From NCBI RefSeq assembly GCF_020379485.1, contig NC_063449.1:36267473-36331472 (forward strand): a stretch of DNA of 64,000 bases, given 5' to 3'. Position 1 is the first letter of the stretch; each line of letters begins with the position of its first letter. Made by a program: the position numbers and the translations under genes. The stretch comes from Brassica napus (lineage: Eukaryota; Streptophyta; Magnoliopsida; Brassicales; Brassicaceae). The notes under the pieces were generated by a model. It was not told the DNA's origin. It did no database searches and saw only the letters and a program-made list of their open reading frames with translations. Below are positions 23,655 through 35,065 of this stretch, piece by piece.

Positions 23655-26600
23655 TGTAACACCCCCGAACCGTCCTAGACATATGGTCGATCAACCGGCC
23701 AACAATCAAACAAGAACATGACCGATCGACCATCCAACACCTAGGGTTAGAGATGAATGAGCCAACCGGCCAGCCAACAATCAAACAAGAACATGACTGA
23801 CCGTCCAACCCAATACCATGGTCCGGAAGCGCTACGTGACGGGTTAGGGACGATCCGGTCAGAGTCACATAATTTATTCCACGACCTAGACCAGTTCATC
23901 CACTAACTCCTCCCGCTGCATCAAGGCACAAGGCTTTGCAATCTGTACCTAGAGTTAGCGTTTTCCGTTAGATCGAGGCCTAAGGCTTTTCAACCCGTAC
24001 TATGACCTAACGTTGTGTTAGACCGGACTAGTCAAATATCAGAGTACTCATGAAGCGCATATAGAACAATTACTTTTATTGATTCAAGCATATCACATTG
24101 AATAATTCAAGACTGGGCCCGGCCTAATGCCAAATCGAGCCAACAAAACACATAACACAATACCGTTTACAAAGGGCATGAAATCTACACCGGTGGTCCT
24201 AACGTCCAGCACCAAGCTATCCGATCATCCTTACCTAAAGCAACCTGCAAAAAGGAAAACGGAGTTGGATGAGTAATATAGTATTACTCAGTGAGCTGGC
24301 GGCCTCTACCCGCAACCTAGACTCTAACCCAGACAACCCAAAATAACAATCAATCTAGCCCTAGCATGCAATAAAAGGTAATTAAGGCTAAGCAAACCGT
24401 TACTAAGTTAGAGTTGGCCTCCTACCATAATCTAACTTCAAGTAATGGGAACCTGCATTAAAACAAGTCAACAACCAATCTCTAGTTAACCATATATATG
24501 CCTGAGTTCAGTACTCATGTAGTGTTAGACACATACACTATACAAGTATCATTAACCGGTCGACCAACAATCAGACAAGAACATGATCGGCCAAACAATG
24601 ATACCGCATAGCTTATAATATCCACCACCCTTCACAAGCGATCCCTCAAACAAATACAGGCCAACTTCAGGCCTACACTAACGAAATACACACCAAGCCT
24701 AATCCAGTACCTGAGCCAGAATTAGGACTTAATGTCAGAAACTGCAAGCAAATCAATTAACCACAATCACAATAATAACTATGAGTATCTACGACTCGAT
24801 CTAGCTCGTAACACCGTATATCGGTGCTACACTAACTCGAGGGTTCCATAACCCTCTACGACACACTAACACAACACTTTAACCTGGGCCCTAGTGACTT
24901 CGTGTTCCTACCACAAAGGCAAGAAGAAGAAACTTTCAACCGACCGCGGCCCACAGTCTTTTGGGTCACCGCGCGACAGCTCACAGTCCTTCGGGTCACT
25001 GCTACATTACACCGTCGTGTAATACTCAGCCATAGACATGACCCCATTCGTCTGAGTCTTCCCGATCCAGCGAATAAGGGGTTTCCTTGAACCCGCTGGG
25101 TACGAGGCCGAGGAAACACTAATCACCCCTAAAAAAGCCTAGTATGGGCGGGTTACGCACATAATGTCGGCACACTCACACAACACAAAATCAATCTAGA
25201 ACCTAACCTAAAGATAAAGTTCCAGATCCTAACTAGACTCTTGACTCTACAAGACTAACCATAGTACCAGTAGTCCGGCCTATATGGCCTAAGACCCTTA
25301 GTACTAACTACTAAGCAACAATATTAATACTAAGCAACTCAATCAAACCGTTACCCAGATAGTTCAGCCTCCTGCTATGAAACTATCTTTAAAGATAACG
25401 GGAACCTGCACTCAACCATATCAACACACAAGAATAGAAAACATTATGCATCCTAGTCCTAGTCCTAGTCCGTATTAACTCAGTCTTAATTCCATTCATC
25501 TCAGCGTAGCCCGTGCTAAACTGAGTCCGGTTTCATAAATAAAATAACCCTAAGGACTCTACCATTCAATAGCGTGATCATTCTAATCTATATGCGACTC
25601 GATCTACCCTAAATTCCAAATGGAATTCACACAAAACCAACTCACAGTGTTCTAGGCGATAAGCAGCTGGTTGATCGGAGAGGACTTGGCAAAAACATGA
25701 TTGACGACTTGACTGGAGTAGACTGGACTGATCTCGACTTGGACAGAACCTCGGCTTCACCATGTAGAAACTGACAGGCTTCGACAGACTGATCTGGACT
25801 CGGACAGAACCTTCTTTAGCTTTTGGACTGTTCTTCAGACTTCCCGGCGGAGTATCGAGCAGAACTTCGACTGATCTGAACTTGTGGATCTGAATTAACT
25901 TTGGACAGCACTTTCTCTTGATAATCAAAGAAACTGATTGGCCTGGACGAATTCATTTGGACAGAACCTTCCCTAGGCGCTGACTCGAACTCAGTAGAGA
26001 ACTAACCTCGAAAACTCTCTAAAACTCTCGAAATAGCTCGGAATCACTTGCCTTCTTTTTCTACTTTTCTCTCACGTTTTTAACTAAGTTTGGAAAGGTC
26101 TGGATGTGTTGAAACTGAAGGTAGGTCGTGCCTATTTATAAAATACAGCAACCAATCAGCTTCAGGTTGGTGGCAGCCCGTGTGTCGCTTCGCATGGCTC
26201 CGGACGCATGCGCGGCGGCACCTCATGCTCCACATGGCTGGCTGCATATCCAGGACACATGCAGGACGCCACCACTCCTCCCAGCTGTCAGGATGCATGA
26301 CTAGAGCACATGCAAGGTGCCACAGCTGCACACACATGTCGATCAGCATGCTTCGGTTGCATGTACGGAGACACCTCGTGCTTGGTCGATCCACCTCGTG
26401 CTTCTACATGTCAGGCTGCATGTACAGCTTCCATGCACGGCGACACCTCGAGCTTCTGGAGACACTCAGCTTGTTAGATGGTTGACACCACGTTCTGAAC
26501 CCATGCAACGAGCCACCTCGAGCTTCTTGGTCCATTGGCCTGATTTCGGTCCTTCCGGTAAATTTCAGATTCTTGATTAACCCCAAATATTTTTCCGCTC

Positions 26601-27221
26601 CCGTCCTGATGGTCTGAATAATTTTCATGAACTCCAAAATATTTCTGACCTTGATGAAAAATATTTCCCGAGCCTCCGGCTTCCTCGAAAAATTTCATAA
26701 TACAGAAATTAAGGTTTTTGCCCAATTTCGGGTTTTCCCGTCGTGCTTCGATCCTGTCGTGCTTTGTTTCCATCCTGCTTAATTCTCGTCCTGCTTCCAA
26801 TGTCTTCGAAATAATATTCCGCCAAAGTTTCGCAGAAAACTTCGTGCTGAAGAAACGTCGTTCTTTTTAAACGTCGAGCTTCTAGAACGTCGTGCTTCCA
26901 AAAACGTGATGCTTCTAAAACGTCCGTCTGATCAATCTAAGACATCTTCTAAGTATGGTCGAGCAACTTATTCGACTCATAGTTCACTCACGATCAATTC
27001 TTCGGCCACCTCGTACTTCAAAACTTCTCGATCCATCCTTATCGCCCGCGACTCGACCACCAAGTTGATGTTCGACCAATCTTCTATTTTCTTCGAATCA
27101 TGTCAAGTTTCATGTGATCAAAACTCAACATTCCTCCAAATACGTAGACTCCCAAAAGCTTGGCTTCAGATTCTGACTTTTACACTCTCGACCATTTTAT
27201 CCCGAAGGGCGGGGTATTACA
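23655..27221. mobile_element. LTR-type insertion without coding capacity (solo LTR or LARD), TSD CCGGA
   Basis: It begins TGTAACACCCCC and ends GGGGTATTACA, and CCGGA flanks both ends (23650-23654 and 27222-27226). Removing it plus one CCGGA restores the TNP2 reading frame, and the related CACTA 2 gene shows the empty site. TG...CA ends with a 5-bp duplication are the mark of LTR retrotransposons or solo LTRs. At 3567 bp it has no gag or pol frame and no obvious pair of terminal direct repeats, so a long solo LTR or a large non-autonomous derivative are both possible. Internal similarities (a GGGAACCTGCA-containing block near 24450 and 25400) suggest an internal duplication of about 1 kb. A TATA-like TATTTATAAAAT lies near 26133. 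Confidence 0.8.
26190..26530. repeat. Degenerate minisatellite in the 3.57-kb insertion
   Basis: About six imperfect units of roughly 55-60 bp share ACATGCANGGNGCCAC-like and CACCTCGTGCTT-like blocks. Long frames across it on both strands come from the periodicity and are not genes. Confidence 0.6.
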
Positions 27222-28053
27222 CCGGAACTCTTCCCCTCGTATCCTGATAACGAGGTTTCCCACAAAATTTGCATTTATCTATGTTCTCATCGTCTCTCCA
27301 GTAGATCATGCAGTTGTCGATACAAACGTCTATCACCTGATACGGTAAACAAAGACCCGCTACAAGTTTCTGAACCTCGTAGTATGAACCCGGTGCAAGA
27401 TTATCCTCTGGTAGAACACCTTTAACAAAATCAGCAATCGCATCCACGCATTCTTCAGCCAAATTATAATATGTCCTAATACCCATCAATCTAGTTGCAG
27501 ATGATAAGGGTGAATGACCATCTCTACAACCTTTATACAAAGGTTGTTTTCCTGCATCCAACATTTCAAAAAATCTCCTCGATTCTACATTGGGTTCTTC
27601 CCCTCTATAATGATCATTTACCATCTGCTCAGTACCTACACCATAATCTACATCCGGTTCTTCTAACCTATCAACAGGCTGAGGTTCGCTAGTACTACCA
27701 TATTCATAACTAAATTCCCCATGAAGATGCCAAACCTTATAATTCCATGTAAACCCTCTCATATATAAATGAGTCCAAACATCTCATTCCTTTATAATCC
27801 GATTATTATTGCACGAAGAGCAGTGACATCTTAACATACCGGTATTTGCTTCCAGTTGTTGTTGAACAAGCCTCATGAATTCTCCAATGTTTCTGCGTAT
27901 TCTTCCGTAAGCAAGTTGATGTTTGGATCCAAATGAGTTTTATCCATCCACGAACGATAATAATTTCCAGAAGACATGATTTTTTTTTTGGAATTGTAGT
28001 AAAGAGAATGAGGAGAGAATGAATTGTGAATGAGGGAAATGAGGGAGAGCACG

Positions 28054-28061
28054 TATTTGTA
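28054..28061 (-). promoter_or_regulatory. Degraded TATA box of CACTA 1 TNP2
   Basis: On minus this reads TACAAATA at the place where CACTA 2 has TATAAATA before an otherwise similar CT-rich leader. One T to C change probably weakened the promoter. Confidence 0.5.
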
Positions 28062-28064
28062 AAG

Positions 28065-28511
28065 GAAAGTTGCCGACAGAACCGATGGAATTCCGACGGA
28101 AAAGCATCAAACCGTCAGAAATTCGTTGGAAACTGTCAACGGTAATAATATTCGTCGGAATTCCATCGGAAATAAAACAGTTAAAAATTTTCCGTCGGAA
28201 TTTCGTCTGTATTTTCCGACAAAATTCCGACGACAATATAAAATACAAAACTTTAAAAAAACTCGCGTAACAGTTATATACTTTCGTCGGAATGTCGTAG
28301 GAATTGTCCAACGAAAATCCGACAAAATTAAAAAAATAGAAAACATATAAAAATATCGCGTAATGGATATATTCTTTCCTCGGAAAGTGGTGGGAATTTC
28401 GTCGAAAGTTACCGATAAAGTAATGTTTGTCGGTATTTCGTCGGAAATTACCGACGAAATACCAACGAATGCAAAAATAAACAGTTCGTCGGTATTAGGT
28501 CAGAAATGCGT
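28065..28511. repeat. CACTA 1 right subterminal repeats, inner part
   Basis: Copies of TTCCGACGAA-type motif in both orientations. The array continues beyond the Mutator-like insertion at 45404-45440. Confidence 0.8.
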
Positions 28512-29383
28512 CATAAATTTGAGTCATCACCTCTGGTGCCCCCAACCGCACAAAGCAGAATCTCCTATGGGCTCCATAATCGCCTATGCTCCTTTTCCAT
28601 TAAGTGGGCGTGAAATGACGGGAATGCCCTTGGAAGATGGAAAAAAATAAAATAAAAAAGAAAAAGAAAATTCGAATTTGGGGGGGATTTCGGTCTGTGT
28701 TTGGTGTGGGTTTCGGTCTGGGTTTGGTGTGGGTTTCGGTCCGGTCGATGGGTTTGTCATTAATTCAATTCAATTGAAACCAAATCAATTCAATTGGATT
28801 TCTGGAAAAAGAAAATTTAAAATTAAAAGAAAATAAAATCCCGCAGCTCGAGGAGGAAAGCTCCTCTACAGCTCCCACCCGAGAAGCTCGTTATTGTCTC
28901 TGGTTCGCAGCACCCTCACAGCAACTCTGTTGTCGACGTCGATAGCTACTCCGGCGACGCCGTCGGACCCCAACGTTTCCACCGGCTAGCATTCTTTCGG
29001 ATAGGTCGTAATGCAGGTTTGTTATTCTCTCCTTAGCGAGCTGCAAGATAGATATTTGATTTAGGGTTTGTAATTGAAAGTGTTGAAACAACATTGATTC
29101 TCAGATGATTTGGTTGATTTATATATGAAATTGTTATGCATTGGGGTGCGTGAATTGTCTTAATTGTGAGTAGCTTTGCACGGAGATCTCTCCGATCAAT
29201 CAATCGTACATACATTTGAGTTTTTATTTAAGCATTAAGCATTACTTTGTATAACTAGGTATAACAAGTAGAACTGATAATTATTGTAGAGTAGGTAAAA
29301 CTTGGTAAAACTGTTGACAAGTCGGTAGAACTAAGAACTACGGGTATAACTAAAACTTTTTTATTTTGTTCTTACATGATACA

Positions 29384-31839
29384 ATGATGAAATATGTGAG
29401 CGTCTATTTCAAATTCAAAGGGGAGATCTCTTGTGTAACCTTGAAGACAACAGTGGAGGATATAAGTTTGGCAATGCTAGAAGAAAAATTGTATAAAAAG
29501 CTTGCGTTGGATGAAAGTAAGGTAAAAGTGGCATTGAAGTGCATGCCGGTGGTGTATGGATCTGAAGAACATCAAATTATTCGTGATGATGATGATCTAT
29601 TTGGTTTCCTAACAACCGTTGATAAAGACAACTGTAGATCTCTTTTGTTAGTGGAGGAGACGAGTAGATCATATCAGTTAGAGAAGGTGTCGAAAGTGGG
29701 CATAAGTTCGTTTGGTATGAACTACGAAGTGTTGCAGGGAAATGATGATGTTTATGATGAAATCGGTCCGAAGGCCATAACTCTGTATGTAGAAAATGGT
29801 CAAGCAAATCAACAGAAGGAGCCGATAGATGCAGAGAATGATTTTATGGATACGGACACTGCAGCAGAGACAGACACTGCAGCAGAGACAGACACTGCAG
29901 CAGAGACAGACACCGCAGCTGAAACGGACACCGCATCTGAAACGGACACAGCAGCTGAAACGGACACAGCAGCTGAGACGGACACCGCAGCAGAGACGAA
30001 CACCGCAAGTGAGACGGGTATGAGTGCAGATAAGTATGTTGAGCAGCCACCTATAAAAAAAGCTAGTCAGGTTATAGAGGATTGGGAAGACGGTTTGGGT
30101 CTGTATAAGCTTCAGGAGTTTCCAAGTAAGAAAGCACTTCAAGAGGTGGTCGATAGAGCTGCATTTGGTGAATGCTTTCGTTATGTTATCAAAAAGTCGG
30201 ACCGGAGACGATTGGTGTTAAAATGTTGTGAAGCAACCTGTAAGTGGAGTTTACGAGCTGCAAAGATTTCAGAGACTGAAATTTTTTCAGTTAGGAGGTA
30301 CACGGGTGTGCATACATGCTCTCAGGCTAATCAAAGTAAAAGCAGCAACATTAAGTGGAAAGGCTCAGCAGAATTAGTTGCAACTTTTCTGAATGAGGAA
30401 TATCCTGGAAAACTAAGTACTCCTGTTCTGAAAGATATCAAGGATCTTATAAAGTTAAAACTTGGTGTAACAATATCCTACTCCACAGCCTTGAGAGGAA
30501 AAAATCTAGCTATTTCTGAGTTGCGTGGTGGTTCGGAAGAGAGCTACAAGATGCTATATAGCTACTTGTATATGTTAGAGCAGGTCAATCCGGGAACAAA
30601 AACAGGGGTGAAGTTGGATGAGGCAAATAAGTTCAAGTACCTCTTCATAGCTATGGGAGCTTGTATTGAAGGTTTTGCAGCCATGAGGAAGGTGATAGTT
30701 GTCGATGCCACATTTCTGAAGAATGGATATGGTGGTGTACTAGTATTTGCTAAAGCTCAAGATCCTAATCGTCACCATTATCCGCTTGCGTTTGGTGTCC
30801 TCGACGGTGAGAATAATGCTAGTTGGATATGGTTTTTCGAGATGCTCAAAACTGCTATACCAGACTCTTCTGAATTAGTATTTATGAGTGATAGAAACCA
30901 GAGCCTAATCGCGGCTGTAGCTAATGTGTTTCCACAATCTCACCATGGCCATTGTATATGGCATTTGTCTCAGAATGTGAGAGGGCATGCTTGTAACACA
31001 ACCAAAGCCGTAATCGCACGGAGATTTATGGTGTTGGCTAGGTGTTACACGGTGGCTGAGTTCGAGTCTGCTTACGCATCTTTTAAGGTGAGATTTCCTC
31101 CAGCGTACAAGTATCTGGAGGAGCATACTGATAAAAGCACATGGGCTCGGGTTTATTTCCCAGGTGTGAGATAGAACTTGGACACTAGCAACAGTGTGGA
31201 GTCAATGAACAGTGTGTTTAGGGACGCCAAGAGGTATGCTTTAATACCATTGTTGGATACAATCATCAAAAAGTTTTCAGACTGGTTTAATGAACATCGG
31301 AAGGACTCTGTGGCTGGGTCGATTGATACCAAGAATTATGTTGTGAACTTGATATTTATGAGCTTGAGTACGAGGTAACCGACACTGAAAATGGGAAGAA
31401 TTATGTTGTGAACTTGATAGAGAAGAGCTGTAGCTGCAAGGTGTATGATTATGAAAAGTATCCTTGTCTGCACGGACTTGCTGCTTACTTATATTTCCTT
31501 GAGGTTGAAGCTGCTCCTGGACGTCGACGTGATGTCAAGATAGAGTATCATGAGTTGTGCTCGAAATATTACTGGACGGAACTTTGGGCATTGGCTTATT
31601 ACAAGAACATTTATTCTGTGCCGGACAGGTGTGATTGGAATGTACCAGATCACATCAAAGAGCTTCAGATCATACCTCCGGATCGCCTCAAGAGGAAGGG
31701 AAGAAAAAAGAATAAGAGGAATCCATCTGTTGGGGAACGACGTAAAAGGACACAAAACATAAGGCGACCAAGGCAAAATTTTGGTTTCAGTTGGCTGTTG
31801 TTTGGAATGCGTAATAGTAATCCTAGTGAATCAAACTAG
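29384..31839 (+). pseudogene. MuDR-type MULE transposase, one stop and one frameshift
   Basis: From ATG 29384 the domains run in order: a PB1-like N-terminus (VSVYFKFKGEISCVTLKTTV), an acidic TDTAAE repeat, the Mutator DNA-binding zinc domain (LVLKCCEATCKWSLRAAK ... GVHTC), and the MULE catalytic core with IVVDATFLKNGYGG, VFMSDRN and HGHCIWHL. The last is the SWIM finger (SCSCKVYDYEKYPCLHGL) with a basic tail. TAG at 31172-31174 interrupts the core where NLDTSNSVESMNSVF follows in the same frame. Near 31355 the sequence jumps and shifts frame (YEVTDTENGKNYVVNL resumes); the jump is flanked by a 24-bp direct repeat. It ends with TAG at 31837-31839. It would act in the nucleus on the element ends; as it stands it is inactive. 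Confidence 0.88.
29854..30008 (+). repeat. 18-bp coding repeat (TDTAAE) in MULE transposase
   Basis: About nine copies of an 18-bp unit (GACACTGCAGCAGAGACA and variants) encode TDTAAE/TDTASE. Long antisense frames here are shadows of the repeat. Confidence 0.8.
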
Positions 31840-31984
31840 ATCTTCTTGTTTGGATTTTATTGCTGTTGTGTTGTTTTGGATTTTGGTATGTTGCTTTTGG
31901 TATGTTGCTTTTGAAAACATTGGTAAAACTAAGTATATCTTTTGTGGCATAGACTCGAATTTTCTCCTTTATAGACTCGAATTT

Positions 31985-32025
<41 letters not shown>
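31985..32025. repeat. (CT)n microsatellite
   Basis: Almost pure CT dinucleotide run about 40 bp before the start of the first GRF gene; probably part of its promoter or leader. Confidence 0.85.
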
Positions 32026-32028
<3 letters not shown>

Positions 32029-32065
32029 TATCGACTGTTCCCCTTCTCAGTACAAAATACCGAAG

Positions 32066-32589
32066 ATGCAAGGAGATGGTTACGGATCGTCAAGGAGAAG
32101 GCACAAATCTGGTCGGAAATTGTGTTTCTGTGGCTTAGAGGCAGCCATAACCCAAGCTTGGACAGAGAAGAACCCAGGGCAACGATTTTATGGTTGTCAG
32201 TGTTTTAAGGTATCCCATCTGATTATAGAACTACCGATTCTAATGGGAAAATAGCTTTACAATTGAAATTATGGCAGAAGAAAAATGGATGCAAGTTCTT
32301 CGCATGGTTTGATGAAGAGGACGGGACATTATGGCAAAAAAGATCTTTGATTGAAGCCTGGGATGAGATCCGAGAGAAGAGTAGAGTGATTGCGCAGTTA
32401 AACGAAACAATTGCAGAACTGAAAAGCAATTTGGAGAAGATACAAAATGAAGAGGAATTGTTAGAAATTTTGAAGAATTCTATGTTTAAGCGATCTTACC
32501 ATGTATTATCTAAGTTTAAGTGTTTGTTTTACAACCTCTGTTTAAGCGTTTTGGCAGTTATGTTTAAGTGTTTTGGAACCTATGTTTAA
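32066..32589 (+). CDS. GRF zinc-finger protein in the Mutator-like element
   Basis: Two exons, 32066-32209 and 32278-32589, close in frame to 151 residues. The donor is AAG/GTATCC and the acceptor GGCAG/A. The GRF finger is complete: KLCFCG, then PGQRFYGCQCF and NGCKFFAWFDEED, with Cys pairs and the aromatic W-D end. A coiled coil follows (EKSRVIAQLNETIAELKSN) and a moderately hydrophobic C-terminus. GRF fingers bind nucleic acid in other proteins; the role of these transposon-borne copies is unknown. In this element it lies just after the transposase on the same strand. The 3' part contains repeats of a TATGTTTAAG motif (to about 32590) that intrude into the C-terminal codons, so the natural end may have been altered. 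Confidence 0.7.
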
Positions 32590-33317
32590 GAGATATATTG
32601 GAAAACCGCGGAAAACTAGTATAACAAGGTGTAACTATGATAGAAATCAGCATAATCCGAAAAATCTCAACTACATAAGTCTTAATACAGAAACACGGTC
32701 ACCAAAAATTATATAGCAGATACTGCTTCTCAAAATACATTAGTGAAGATAACAAATATTTACAAACCTCATAATAAAAAAACTCATTGTTTCATGAAAA
32801 ATATATCATCGTATATAGTCTTTCCAAGAGCACTTTGTTAATAAGATCAGCTTATAAAAAAGTATTCTATAGTTTTCATGATTTAAAATATATTATTGCA
32901 CTAGTCATTTATTCTTACATTGTAATGCAGAAAAATGACAAGTAAAACTTTCTTTAGAAATTAAAATTATACGTAAAACTTAAAAATGTTGAAATCACGA
33001 AAAGTAGAACTATGAAGAAAATTAGTAAAACAAGAAACTTCAGTATAACTAATAGCAAATATTTCAGAGGGAGAATAAAAAAAATTTTCGCTCCTAAACG
33101 AAAAAAACCAAAATTTCCAATTATTTGGGTCAAAAAGTAGATTCCCTCTGCTTTTTTATCTGAGTCTCGTCTTTTCCTATCTTTTCCCAGACACTTTTTC
33201 ACTTCCCCACCACTCTCTCTTTCTAATCTCTCTCACCATTCATACATTCTCTCTTTATCCATTCTCTTTCTATATTCTCTGAAGATCCACGGTTTTACTC
33301 TTTCCCTTTTACTGAAC
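32590..33317. other. Spacer inside the Mutator-like element
   Basis: No gene. It contains AT-rich DNA with several GTATAAC/GTAAAACT motifs, and the promoter of the second GRF gene (CT-rich from about 33200). Confidence 0.5.
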
Positions 33318-33856
33318 ATGACTCATCCGTATGAAGAGATGACGGAGATGAAGAAGCTGCTGAAGAAACACTACGACATGTTAGGGTTCGTTGCCGATGC
33401 CCAATATGGAATTCCTACCCGTTGCCCATGCGGTGGTGAAATAATGACGAATATTTCTCCAACTCCGAAGTACAAATCAGATTTCGATACCTTGTCTAGG
33501 AGTAGGTACTTCACCTGACAGAATTATGAGGTAATTTCCGCTTATCTTTGTCTTCGTTGTAAAACTGTGTTATACTCTAGGTGTAACTGTGTTATACTCT
33601 GGATATCTCTTGGTGAAACTGTGTTATATTCTGGGTATCTCTGGGTGAAACTGAGTTATCCTATGGGTGAAACTGTGTTATGGTGAAACTGACTTCCACT
33701 CTGGTTGAAACTGTGCAGGACGATGGGTTGCACTTTCGTCAGCCATGGGCTTTTGGTGTTCAGCAAGAAGTGGAGCGCCTAAGGGGGGAGGTGAAAGAGT
33801 TGGCAGAAGAGATTGCTAAGCTTAAGAGGCTCATTACCTCGACCTCCCGTCCATGA
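33318..33856 (+). pseudogene. Second GRF zinc-finger gene with stop in the finger
   Basis: Exons 33318-33530 and 33719-33856 join at TATGAG/GTAATT and GTGCAG/G. The product starts MTHPYEEMTEMKKLLKKHYD, has the first half of the finger (GIPTRCPCGGEI), then RYFT-stop-QNYE: TGA at 33516-33518 stands where the family has cysteine (TGC or TGT). Exon 2 supplies the rest (DGLHFRQPWAFGV) and a coiled coil (EVERLRGEVKELAEEIAKL). The stop would truncate the protein within the finger. The intron carries tandem GGGTGAAACTGTGTTAT-like repeats. Confidence 0.75.
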
Positions 33857-34375
33857 GATTCTCGACCTCGCAAGTTCTGAGTTCATGTGCTAAAAACTTT
33901 GTCTTCCGTACCTATCTATTTTTCTTATTTCGGTTAATACAAGTCTTTGTTTGTTAAGAGAGGACTCTTGTTAAGACTTGTGTAAGTTTATGTGTTCAAT
34001 CTTATGTTATGGAACCCAAACTTATGTTATGCTAAGCACTCATATGTTTATCAATTGGTACCAATTGGTACTCTATGTTTAGACTTTCATCATCAACCAT
34101 TATTCTAATAAACTAATTTCCTAGACATTATCAATAGGTACTCTCTTAAACTAATTTCCTAGACTTTATCAATTGGTACTCTCATAGACTCTCACTCGAC
34201 CTACACAATAAAAGTAAAACCATCCACAACAAAGATCGCATATATAGTCATAACATAGTTAAAAGTTCTAAATCCACATCACAAACAAGAAACACATCAA
34301 AAGACATCGTTTGTCTACTTCATAAAAAACATAAAACAAAGTTCTAACACACCAAGCAAGTGAGGCATCTCTACT
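33857..34375. other. Spacer between convergent genes of the Mutator-like element
   Basis: No gene; it is the shared 3' flank of the plus-strand GRF gene and the minus-strand DUF1985 gene, with repeated CTATGTTTA and CAATTGGTACT motifs. Confidence 0.5.
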
Positions 34376-34859
34376 TCACTTCTTCCTACGTTTCTGTTTC
34401 TTTGCTTTCTCTTGTGCTGGTGCTTCTTCTTCTGCTGCTTTAGCTTGTGCCTCCTTCACAAACTCCTCAAGCGGGGCCAATCTCCCATCCAATTGGTCAA
34501 CCTTCTTGTCAATTGTCCTCATCAGTTTCATCGTTCTTTTCAGCAACTTCATAACTTCTCCCAGTTGAATCGACTGCTCACATGCTTCTATTCCATCCCC
34601 TACTGCAGCTTCACTCGCTTCTGCCTGTTTTTGACGCGCAGCTACATCCTCGTCGTGCATGTCTTGAAAAAAGACCTTATAGCCTGCATACAGACACTTC
34701 TCCCAACTCTCGCAGCTATATCAGATTCATCAACATCGTCTTCATCTTCCAAAATGTCATCCAAGAGCCTTTCTCCTTGTGGAGTTCTGGTGGGGATGAT
34801 GCTGTCGATATCCTGTCACAAACACAATTAATTTTGAATCTTAGCAACACACGCCTACC

Positions 34860-35065
34860 TTAGTGAGACCATTGTTCCGTTCCTAGTCCTACCTTAGTTC
34901 TACCAGAGTTCCCTATCTAGTCCTACCTTAGTTTTACCATAGGTCCCTATCTAGTTCTACCCTAGTTCTACCACAGTATTACTCTAGTTCTACTACAGTA
35001 TTACTCTAGTTCTACTACAATATTACTCTAGTTCTACCACAGTATTACTCTAGTTCTACTTTAGT
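34860..35065. repeat. Short tandem repeats with TAGTTCTAC core
   Basis: Imperfect repeats of a roughly 20-bp unit (TATTACTCTAGTTCTACYAC) lie in an intron of the DUF1985 gene. Related AGTTATAC repeats occur at 36060-36130, in the next intron. Confidence 0.7.

Larger units (their letters stand above)
22213..27977 (-). pseudogene. CACTA 1 TNP2 transposase, interrupted and frameshifted
   Basis: The start is at 27977 (MSSGNYYRSWMDKTHLDP). A 1-base loss shifts the frame within the first 40 codons and an IKE-stop-DVW codon follows. The frame 27762-27222 then runs to RGRVPV, where the LTR-type insertion lies. At 23654 it resumes exactly in frame (PFKKMWYFPLTERLKRLY) through the Transposase_21 domain (GLCTDGFSPFGKHGRQYSLW, NLDVMHIEKNFFDNLMN). 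A 1-base loss near 22570 breaks it again; the tail (FPDGYASNLRNWVDKSEGKF) is in another frame. The second exon starts near 22280 (LCNLEKIFPP) and is cut after about 20 codons, where the DUF4218 and DUF4216 regions are deleted and TNP1-like sequence follows. Confidence 0.85.

Noticed and set aside
26090..26485. 131-codon frame rich in Arg/His/Leu
   Set aside because: It lies in a minisatellite of the 3.57-kb insertion and equal frames occur on the other strand.
29678..30142. Cys-rich 154-codon antisense frame
   Set aside because: Antisense shadow of the TDTAAE repeat in the MULE transposase.
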